64,000 nt of DNA, taken from Amaurobius ferox (Eukaryota > Arthropoda > Arachnida > Araneae > Amaurobiidae). The stretch's first letter is position 1, and every line of letters begins with the position of its first letter. Below the pieces are notes generated by a model. It did not search any database, had not been told where the DNA came from, and saw nothing but the letters and a program-made list of their open reading frames with translations. The stretch covers positions 28,722,857 to 28,786,856 of the forward strand of contig OX578155.1 of the NCBI GenBank assembly GCA_951213105.1. Reading direction: 5' to 3'. Both the position numbers and the translations under genes were made by a program. Shown piece by piece: positions 55,703 through 64,000 of the stretch.

Positions 55703-56900
55703 GTATATATATATATATATATATATAATAGTTTAAAAGTCCAATGATAGAATAGAGAGAAGTTGCAACTCAAAAATCCTAACTTAATATAAAACCTACA
55801 AAATAGAAAAGAGTATTAAATAGCGAATCTTCAATCAAATGGGGAAAAAATGCAAATTTCGAGTCATCAAGCTAAAGATAATCAACACATATCAATGGTA
55901 TGGAATCGATAATAGAAAAACAAATGAAACAATCCAAGCTTTAATGCTATACACGTGGACAAAGACTAGGCCTAAATAAATGAATTGTTCATTTTCGACA
56001 AAACTTTTCGTCAGGTCCAAGATTTTCTCAAAATGAACACAAAATATGTATATTTCTGAAGAAACAGATAAATTATATCTATAAACAATTTCTGCTTGGA
56101 CAAAATACATAAATATGGAAAAATAAAGGAAACATGAATACCTGGGAAAAACTCTGCATATGCCCGAACCATTGGAACCCAGAATGAAGAGATCAGTGTT
56201 GCCATTCGCAAAGGATAAAAGAAAAGATCTACTGTTGCCAATCGTAAGAGATAAATAACAGTAATGCGAAAAGGCATTAAAAGGTAATATTCTACAGTAA
56301 GAGCTACAAAATAGTGGGGTGTATAATAGTAAGACTAATGTTTAAGTGGATGTAAATATACAATAATGTTAATTCAAGAGAATGTTGCTGTCTGGCTAAT
56401 ATAAGATACTAAGAAGAGAATTCATGAAAATTCAGCTAATCTAAACTTTTTAACTATACCATTTACTAAATAAGCTGGATATTTATATAATATGCTGGTA
56501 ATTTTTATATTATTTATATGCATAGCATGACATTTTTTATCTGATAATCTATGAATTCTAAAAAGCTGATTATGTATAATATTTCTAAACAATTGAATCG
56601 AGTTGCAGGAATTAAATGGCAATATTTCATTAATGTTAAAATTAAAATAGTCTTTTTTATCATATAAATTTTTAACTATCCCATTAGCAGGTTCAATAAT
56701 TAGATTTAATCCAAAAAATTAATAGTATTACTAATAGTGGCTTCTTTAGGAATTAATTCCAAATTGTCTGGATAGAAATCTATATCAATGACATAATTTT
56801 CAGTATATACTAAGCAAATCAGATCATCAACATATCTGTAAATTTTATAATCTATTGAAGTAAAAGACTGTTCTTAAGGATAAAGGTTCACACACACACA
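55703..56900 (-). pseudogene. Reverse-transcriptase unit 2, more decayed
   Basis: Homologous to unit 1 over its whole length and in the same orientation. DIDFYPDNLELIPKEATIS (about 56790-56735), then a broken stretch and KILPFNSCNSIQLFRN, then KYPAYLVNGIVKKF to about 56422. Shared non-coding tail phrases include TACACGTGGA and AACCCAGAATGAAGAGA. The RT palm region is cut at about 56880, where a CA tract begins. Confidence 0.5.
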
Positions 56901-57115
56901 CACACAGACAGACACACACACACACAAACATATATATATATATATAATTATATTTTTATATAGAGCAAATAGAGAACCTGCCCTGCCCCCCACCCTCAAA
57001 AAGTCCTGAAAGAAGGAAACACTGGCCCAAAGCCACAGCCCCGGAGGACCGTATGTAAATCAGGCCTTGCAATCCGGGCCAAAAAAGGGGCGTTTGGTAA
57101 GCCTATATTTACGCA
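56888..57115. repeat. CA/TA microsatellites and GGCCCA patch
   Basis: (CA)n with CAGACAGA at about 56888-56928, (TA)n at about 56932-56946, then a G/C-rich patch CACTGGCCCAAAGCCACAGC (about 57030) like those at 14569 and 51802. Confidence 0.45.
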
Positions 57116-57116
57116 A

Positions 57117-57473
57117 CTATATGGAATGCGTTCCATTTGACCATTGTGAAATAAGTGCCTGAACAATGTGGAATATCAATGTATGAAACAGTCGGTGGAT
57201 GTTCTCGCCAAGATATTTTAAACATAATTTACAGTCGGAAAGGAACCGAGAAGAAACACCGTAAAATAAATCGGTGTTGATGAAATCCGATTTTAAACAC
57301 GCGATATCGCCTGCCAACTCGCATGTTGCCAACGGATTAAAAACAAAAAGGGAAAAAAATACCTCCAGAATGCATTTTATGGCTTTCGGAATCGTCGGCT
57401 CGTCAAGTTTCTCTGTGAATAGTTCTAGAAACTCGATCCTGCCTTGAATTAAAATATATGCATGCGTAAGCAT
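57117..57473 (-). CDS. Unidentified open frame, candidate exon
   Basis: 118 codons without a stop and less A/T-rich than the neighbours. The product has amphipathic, helix-like stretches (EFLELFTEKLDEPTIPKAIK, FLSDCKLCLKYLGENIHRLF) and no motif I recognise. A smaller model is possible: acceptor TTTTAATTCAAG| before the Arg-Ile-Glu codons (about 57444) and donor CTGGAG|GTATTT (about 57361), making a short exon. It matches none of the transposon families in the window. It could be a host gene exon, a captured gene piece or chance. Confidence 0.3.
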   Translation of the reverse strand: MLTHAYILIQGRIEFLELFTEKLDEPTIPKAIKCILEVFFSLFVFNPLATCELAGDIACLKSDFINTDLFYGVSSRFLSDCKLCLKYLGENIHRLFHTLIFHIVQALISQWSNGTHSI

Positions 57474-58085
57474 GTCACGAGAGCGCAGTAAACGTGGACG
57501 GAAAATTTCTGGAACGAATAGTTTAGATGACGTTTATATCAACCACACGGAATACGCGTAAAGGTCTGGAAAACGTTGGACAGTATTCTTTTCAACAAAA
57601 TCGTTTTCATTTTCTTCTACAATACACGGTGAAAAATAGTGGAATGAGGTCGAGAATTGGAACACCAGTTTTCGAACAATTTATATATACTTGTAGAAGC
57701 AAAGAAGAATATTGGACTCCTCTTTAACTATCTTACAACAATGGGATTTTGTGTCGGGCCATTTCACACACACACACACACAAAAAAAATGCCGGTTCTA
57801 TTTTTCGAAGATTCATCAAATTTTAATAGATTAAAAAGTTCTATTACACTGAGCTGTGTACTAAATTTCAGATCTCGCAGGAAAGTATGTTAAGAATGCC
57901 ATCAGAGAAGTTGAAACAGATAGACAGAGACGCACACAGCGGTCATGCCGAGTTAAAGAAAGTTTTTTTAATTTTAAAGCCGGCTCTGTTTAAAAAGTAG
58001 ACAAAATATAGTGTTTGTTTTCTCAAATCAGAAATCTGGAATTTAAAAAAAAATTATGTTTAATGAAAGTTTAAATACATTTATT
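57474..58085. other. Spacer with possible ancient B remnant
   Basis: At about 57612-57690 the phrase AATACACGGTGAAAAATAGT, then GAGGTCGAGAATTGG, recalls the hairpin and palindrome part of family B, followed by a CA tract. Too diverged to be sure. No gene. Confidence 0.3.
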
Positions 58086-59015
58086 ACTTTCCTTATATAC
58101 ATAATGTATAAGGAAAGTATTGGGACGGGGTCGAAAATTCGAATTCGAGAACGGGAGAGCACGTTTCAAGCGCCCCTGATCACAAATCAAACATTTTTGA
58201 GGTGATGTATGTGTGTGTGAAACTATGTGTGTGGGTGTGCGTATGGGTCAGTAAGTCTGTGGAGACGATATCGCACGAACGAATGGAGCGATTCGAAAAA
58301 TTTGGTACAAAAATCACAATCCGTGAATACTGGAAGTCTATTGTTTTTAAACGCAATCGAATGTTCAGAACCCTACTAAATTTTCGAGTGAAATTTTGAA
58401 AAAATCATCAAAAAATCAAAACCTTTAATAAAATTACTCAAATAGACATTTCTTATGTAATTTTTTCTTAGAAAACGATTGACGTAATCTTTAGAACGCT
58501 AGCATGAACCGTTCTCGAGATATTGCACATTTTTCAAATAAATTTATCAAAAAATCCCATAAATTAAAAAAATCTATTAACTGTTGAGAAAGATGTTCAC
58601 ATTTCATTTGTAATAGTATACAATATATTGGGTGACATTATTCTCGTGGATCTAGCTCGTTCCATTCATGAGAAAAGGTATTTTGAGTAATACTTTTGCA
58701 TTTGAACGCTAATAATCATTTATATGCTACTAGAATAACTTATTTCTCCGTCCATAACGCTTGGCAAGATTTTGGCGACGAATTTGGCGGAATGCCGCCA
58801 ACTTGGCACCTTTTTAAAATGTTGGCAAATTAACGAAAATCTCACCAAATGGATAAAAATGATGCTAAATCAATGAAAATGACAACTGATTGACGAAAAT
58901 TCAATATCTTGGAAAGAATATAAGTATCTACTATAAGAAAAACCTATTTTTTTTACTGTAAAAGCAGTAAATTCATTGCATTATATAAGGAAAGTCATGT
59001 GTTGCCCACATCAGA
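58086..59015 (-). mobile_element. Family A hairpin element
   Basis: 930 bp. Hairpin at 58086, with a small deletion in the palindrome block (CGAATTCGAGAACGGG). The TGGCG array lies at about 58762-58860. The TCTGATG end at 59015 is followed by a T-run and a solo 5' terminus. Confidence 0.8.
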
Positions 59016-59022
59016 TTTTTTT

Positions 59023-59084
59023 TACTGTAAAAGTAGCAAATTTATTGCATTATATAAGGTAAGTCATGTGGTGCTCATATCAGA
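59023..59084 (-). mobile_element. Solo family A 5' terminus
   Basis: TACTGTAAAAGTAGCAAATT to CATGTGGTGCTCATATCAGA: the terminal 60 bp only, diverged by several bases from the neighbouring complete copy. Confidence 0.72.
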
Positions 59085-59448
59085 TTTTTTTTAATGCATT
59101 CTTAAAAGTTTTTACAAAACAACTTAAAAATTATTAAATTTTATATTTAAATGTTAAATGTTAGCTAATCATTTTTGAGTACTAGTAGCAGTTCGAACTT
59201 AACAGTCAGTTGAAATTGATTAACTAAATATATATTGAGGATAAAATGCTTAACAAGAGATAATATGCTTACTTGATTATCTAATCTATATAACTATGTC
59301 ATTACATACACTTTAAAAATTGTATCAAAAAATGGAAAATGACAAAAGTCACTACACTTATAAAAAGAAATTCAATTTGTTTTCCTTTTACTAATTATAT
59401 TAATTACAGTAAAACCACTGTGAAAACGTCAAAGTTAATATTAAAAAA
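59085..59448. other. Unassigned spacer
   Basis: A/T-rich, no gene or recognised repeat. Confidence 0.35.
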
Positions 59449-60019
59449 TATGATGTGGGTAGCACATAACTTTCCTTATATAATGCAATAAATTTACTAC
59501 TTTAACAGTTAAAAAAAATGTTATTCTTATAGTAGATACTTATATTCTTTCCAAGATATTGAATTTTCTTCAAATAGTCGTCATTTTCATTGATTTAGCG
59601 CCATTTTTATCCATTTGGCGAGATTTTCGTTAATTTGGCAATATTTAAAAATGTCGCCAATTTGGCGACATTCCGCCAAATTCGTCGCCAAAATCTTGCC
59701 AAGCGTTATGGACGGAGAAATAAGTTATTCTTACAGCGGATAAATGGCTATTGGCGTTCAAATACAAAAGTATTACTCAAAGTATCTTTTCTCGTGAATG
59801 GAACGAGTTAGATCCACGAGAATGATGTCACCCAATTTACCGCATGATATTACATATGAAAAGTGAACATGTTTCTTAACAGTTAATATTTTTTTTAATT
59901 TATGGGATCTTTTGATAAATTTATTTAAAAAATGTGCGATATCTCGAGAACGGTTCATGCTAGCGTTCTAAAGTTTATGTCAATCATTTTCTAAGGAAAA
60001 ATTACATAAGAAATGTCTA
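59449..60019 (+). mobile_element. Family A, hairpin half missing
   Basis: From TATGATGTGGGTAGCACATA through the TGGCG array to TTACATAAGAAATGTCTA, then abruptly ends. Confidence 0.7.
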
Positions 60020-60058
60020 GTCTTTGTAGCGAAAGTCATGTGCTGCTACATCAAATTT
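60020..60058 (-). mobile_element. Solo B-like 5' terminus
   Basis: GTAGCGAAAGTCATGTGCTG followed by CTACATCAAATTT. A terminus of 35-40 bp in inverted orientation, directly at the break of the preceding A copy. Confidence 0.5.
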
Positions 60059-60605
60059 TTATTTATTAGGTTCTGTGATATAAGAGTCCGCTACAAATAC
60101 CCCAAATGTAGATGTTATTCCCATCAACAATTCTACTATTTCAGTGTCTCAGTGCGGTATGTGGCAGTGAACTTTTCTGCTCACAACTTTTCAATCGTCC
60201 TGTAGTAGAATTCTTTCAATTAATCGCTACTCTCACCTTTATTAACGAAACAAAACTCTGATTTCATATCAGTGTTTTGAATACATTGTTGCTAAGCGAC
60301 GCTCAGCGAGTCAAATCGAAGGTCACTCGTGCGTTTCGTTCCAAAAAATACTTCAGGTGGTTTTCTGCGCAGTATTTATTATTCTCAGGACTAACACTTT
60401 AAAGAGTTCTTTTGTTTAATATTTCCAAGCAAAAACTACAAATTTAGTAAACTGTATTTAAAAACACCATTAATGTTGAACATGAAAATTTACATTTCAA
60501 GAGTGCCAGACAATAGCGTCCCGGAGTTTTATGAGCCCTCACGGGAACTTTCATGAAAGGTTCCATATCAACGAAAGATGAAGTAAAACGTCGCAAATCC
60601 GAAAA
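60059..60605. other. Low-repeat stretch, no gene recognised
   Basis: Somewhat less A/T-rich around 60290-60350 and 60500-60600. Short frames only. No splice-bounded exon could be supported. Confidence 0.35.
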
Positions 60606-61496
60606 TCTGATGTGGGCAGCACATGACTTTCCTTATATAATGCAATGTATTTACTACTTTTACAATAAAAACAAAATAGGTTATTCTTATAGTAGATACT
60701 TATATTTTTTCCAAGATATTGAATTTTCGACAATTAGTCGTCATTTTCATTGATTTAGCGTCATTTTTATCCATTTGGCGAGATTTTCGTTAATTTGGCA
60801 ACATTTCATGAAGTTGCCAAGTTGGCGACATTCCGCCAAATTCTTCAATCTCGCCAAGCGTTATGCACTAAGAAATAAGTTATTCTTATAGCAGATAAAT
60901 GACTATTGGCGTTAAAATACAAAAGTATTACTCAAAGTATATTTTTACATGAATGGAACGAACTAGGATTCATGAGAATGATGTCACCAAATTTATCGCA
61001 TGGTATTACATATGAAAAGTGAACATGTTTCTCAAGAGGAAATATTTTTTTTTCTTTTATATAATTTTTTGATAATTTTTTTTTTAAATGTGCAATATCT
61101 CGAGAACGGTTCATGCTAGCGTTCTAAAATTTATGTTAATCGTTTTTTAAAGAAAAATTACATAAGAAATGTCTATTTGCGTAACTTTATTAGCGGTTTT
61201 GATTTTTTGATGATTTTTTCAAAATTTCACTCGAAAATTTAGGGGGTTCTGAACATTCGATTGCGTTTTAAAACAATAGGCTTCCAGTATTCACGGATTG
61301 TGATTTTTGTACCAAATTTCGTTCGAATCGGTCCATTCGTCCGACAGTTATCGCCTCCACACACACAGACATCACCTCAAAAATGTTTGATTCGTAATCA
61401 GAGATACTTGAAACGTGCTCTCCCGTCGAAAACTCGAATTCGAATTTTCGACCCCGTCACAATACTTTCCTTATATATTATGTATATTAGGAAAGT
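60606..61496 (+). mobile_element. Family A element, almost no CA tract
   Basis: 891 bp and one of the shortest complete copies. The microsatellite is reduced to CACACACAGACATCACC, showing that the tract is not needed for the element's spread. Hairpin end at 61496. Confidence 0.8.
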
Positions 61497-61622
61497 AAAA
61501 ATCGGTAATCCGAAAAGTCGGTTATCCGGAAAATTTAAAGTTAGTTTTTCAATTTTAAAATTCAGTCTTTTAACTTTAGTTTCTAGCATAGAATTTTGGG
61601 CTCTAGAGTCAACAACATTTTT
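61497..61622. repeat. Possible Tigger/jerky TIR fragment
   Basis: TCGGTAATCCGAAAAGTCGGTTATCCGGAAA resembles the TTATCCGG ends of Tigger/jerky transposons. Only about 125 bp are present between two A copies. Confidence 0.25.
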
Positions 61623-62588
61623 ACTTTCCTTATATACATAATGTATAAGGAAAGTATTGTGACGGGGTCGAAAATTCGAATTCGAGTTTTCGACGGGAGA
61701 GCACGTTTCAAGCATCCCTGATCACGAATCAAACATTTTAAAGGTGATGTCTGTGTGTGTGTGAAATTATGTGTGTGTGTGTGTGTGTGAACGTATGTCT
61801 GTGTGTGTGTATGTGTCAGTGAGTCTGTGGAGACGATATTTCACGAACGAATGGAGAGATTCGAATGAAATTTGGTACAAAAATCACAATCCGTGAATAC
61901 TGGAAGCCTATTGTTTTTATACGTAATCGAATGTTCAGAACCCCCCTAAATTTTCGAGTGAAATTTTGAAAAAATCATCAAAAAATCAATACTTTTAATA
62001 AAGTTACGCAAATAGACATATGTAATTTTTACTTAGAAAACGATTGACATAAACTTTAGATCGCTAGCATGAACCGTTCTCGAGATATTGCACATTTTTA
62101 AAATAAATTTATCAAAAAATCCCATAAATTAAATAAAATCTATTAACTGTTGAGAAACATGTTCACTTTTCATATGTGATATCATGCGATGTATTGGGTA
62201 ATATCATTCTCGTGGATCTAGCTTGTTCCATTCATGAGAAAAGATACTTTGAGTAATAATTTTGTATTTGAACACATTGTATAATCATTTATCTGCTATA
62301 AAAATAACGTATTTCTCCGTCCAAAACGTTTGGCGAGATTTTGGCGACGAATTTGGCGGAATGTCGCCAACTTGGCAACTTTTTAAAATGTTGCCAAATT
62401 AACGAAAATCTCGCCAAATGGATAAAAATGACGCTAAATCAATGAAAATGACGAATCATTGACGAAAATTCAATATCTTGGAAAGAATATAAGTATCTAC
62501 TATAAGAATAATCTATTTTTTTAACTGTTAAAGCATTAAATCCATTGCATTATATGTATAAGGAAAGTCATGTACTGCCCACATCAGA
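61623..62588 (-). mobile_element. Family A hairpin element
   Basis: 966 bp, complete. Three GT tracts separated by GAAATTA and GAACGTATG. A TATGTATA insertion lies near its TCTGATG end (62588). It abuts the body of a B element in the opposite orientation. Confidence 0.82.
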
Positions 62589-63130
62589 CTTTTTCTTTAA
62601 TACATCATTAAATTGAGTTTAATTGCACAAAATAGCAAGCATACTTATTTGAAACGACACTGATTTTGCACTTTTTATTCAGTTTTCGTTTGGTAACTGC
62701 ATGTTATATTCAAAGGAAGGCGTAGCAAAAATGCGAAAAAATTAAAATACCTGGCTAATCCTACAGCGTAATAGTTGTATTATTTGGCGTTTTAGAACAT
62801 GGGTATTTCTTCTAAATCTCTTTAATGACATTCTCCTATGCGTGTCAAGAAATTTATTGCTCTAAAATAAAAATTGTTTCTCTGAAAAAACAGACAAACT
62901 TACTTATAAAATTTTATGAAATTTGATAAATTAGTTTTTAAGTGAGTGAGTGAGTGAGTGAGTGAGTGACAGACAGACAGACACACACACACACACACAC
63001 GTTACGCTAAAAATAGGTTTTTTCTGTTGTAGAGGTCCTAAAACGTGTAGATCCGTCGAAAACTCGAGTTGCGATTTTCAATACGATTCCAATACTTTCC
63101 CTGTATATTACCATGTATTGCAGGGAAAGT
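62589..63130 (+). mobile_element. Family B element without 5' end
   Basis: Begins CTTTTTCTTTAATACATC, where the 5' terminus would otherwise precede. One internal unit, then (GTGA)n, (CAGA)n and (CA)n at about 62943-63000, the TCGAAAACTCGAGTTGCG block and the hairpin ending GCAGGGAAAGT at 63130, next to Tc1 coding sequence. Confidence 0.65.
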
Positions 63131-64000
63131 AAAAAGTGGTCTGTAATGATCGTCTGACATTAAAAGCAGCAGACGATATTTCTGATATATTTGAGGGGGA
63201 ACTCAGTGCTACATTCGCAAGATATTGTATGCAGGATTGAATACGACGAGGCATTCCGTCAATGAGATGGTTAATGGTGTGCTGAGGAATGGCATTCCAC
63301 ACAGCATGCAATTGGGCTTGTAACTGAACATGGTTTGCTGGAATTGGGAGTTCTCTTAATCGGCGACTCATGATGCCCCAGATATGCTTAACTGGTGAGA
63401 AATCCGAAGAATATGCTGGCCAAGGAAGGATATCAAAACCTTATAGACTATTCATAGTTACCCGTGCAGTATGTGGCCTGGCATTATCCTGCTGAAAAAC
63501 CACTCCAGGCCTGGTTGACAGATATGGCTGTACCGCAGGTCTCACAATGTTAGAGACGTGTCTTTGTACCGTGATACTCTCAGAAACGTGGACCAAAAGG
63601 TGTTCTACCAAATACCATCCCAAGCTATGGTACGACACATGGATGTGTGGCGACTGATAGAAAAAATTTCTTGGTGGTGGTGTTGAAAGCGCCGCCATAC
63701 GTGAGTACGGCCATCTGGCATGCCAAAGCAGAATCGTGATTCATCCGTGAACAGAATGTCTCGCCATTCTGTCGACCAATTGCGTCTCATTTGACACCAC
63801 TGGAGGCGACGTAACCGGTGAAGACGTTGAAATGGTAGGTGTCGAAAAGGTCGTTTATCACGGAGTCCTGCGTCATGCAAATGGTTTCGAAGTGTTTGCG
63901 TCGAAACTACGATACCTGTAGTGTGGGATAAATGTTGTAACACGGTTGCTGTGGCAAACTGCTCCCGCATAACGCTTCTCAGAAGCATACTATCTTCACG
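63131..64000 (-). pseudogene. Tc1-type transposase, multiply broken
   Basis: DD34E-family transposase whose N-terminus lies beyond the window. The minus strand reads MLLRSVMREQFATATVLQHL (from 63988), the HTH-like STQTLRNHLHDAGL, and the first catalytic Asp in LFTDESRF (about 63740). A frameshift near 63605-63640 follows. The second Asp is in FQQDNARPHTA, and an in-frame TAA lies at about 63441. In WPAYSSDFSPVKHIWGIM the position of the catalytic Glu (usually SPIEH) is Lys. The C-terminus runs to about 63131, where a family B hairpin abuts. The product would be inactive. Confidence 0.85.

Noticed and set aside
14218..61641. Recurrent open frames with peptides like CLIRDQGCLKRALPSKTRIR or KLATFRQIRRQNLAKRY
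   Set aside because: They come from fixed non-coding segments of family A (palindrome/hairpin end and TGGCG array), vary in frame and length between copies, and are read from both strands, so they are not genes.

Overview
The window is nuclear DNA of a metazoan, most likely an arthropod and possibly a spider. The evidence is: very A/T-rich sequence, intron-interrupted coding remnants, eukaryotic transposons (mariner, Tc1, a THAP/P-like element, Jockey-type LINE, tRNA-derived SINE, Helitrons, a YVDD reverse transcriptase) and no bacterial or viral gene organisation. The species assignment is inference. No complete host protein gene is visible. The only intact long reading frame is a mariner transposase.

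The landscape is dominated by three related families of short non-coding elements, called A, B and C here. Family A (about 0.9-1.0 kb, some 25 copies and fragments) begins with TCTGATGTGGGCAGCACATG, which contains a small stem-loop, and continues into ACTTTCCTTATA. It carries an array of TGGCG boxes, a (CA)n tract and a TCGAATTCGA palindrome, and ends in a hairpin ACTTTCC...GGAAAGT. Family B (about 0.75-1.0 kb) has the same 5' end and plan, but its hairpin is ACTTTCCCTGCA... and it contains a roughly 150-bp internal tandem unit. Family C ends in an ACTTTCTC...GAGAAAG hairpin. Nearly all copies sit in A/T homopolymer tracts and lack open reading frames. The plan resembles the non-autonomous Helentron-type elements (HINE/DINE-1), but no Rep-helicase is in the window, so that class is an inference. 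Strand is given so that '+' means the TCTGATG end is on the left.

Layout. 0.3-1.4 kb: frameshifted Tc1 transposase. 1.8-4.6 kb: possible Tigger-like element holding a family A copy and a THAP/P-like MITE. 5.1-10.5 kb: a block of family B copies, some nested. 10.9-12.2 kb: complete mariner. 12.2-20.5 kb: family A and a repeat called D. 20.5-24.2 kb: two consecutive Helitrons, one hit by a family A copy, the other by a SINE. 24.2-27.2 kb: two less repetitive islands and a LINE fragment. 27.2-33.3 kb: A and C copies and a long-arm TIR element. 33.5-39.05 kb (minus strand): the dispersed exons of a MULE-like SWIM zinc-finger gene, broken by a Jockey LINE, a foldback and family A. 39-49.6 kb: further A/B/C copies, an A-A dimer inside a B, and a second TIR element. 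49.8-53.3 kb: repeat D and another TIR element. 53.6-54.2 kb: foldback. 54.4-56.9 kb: two tandem reverse-transcriptase units. 57.1-57.5 kb: an unidentified open frame. 58-63.1 kb: A/B copies. 63.1-64 kb: decayed Tc1 transposase running off the right edge.

Nested insertions give a relative chronology: B and C copies are repeatedly interrupted by A copies, and the decayed gene carries several kinds of insertion. Family A and the mariner therefore look like the younger layers.
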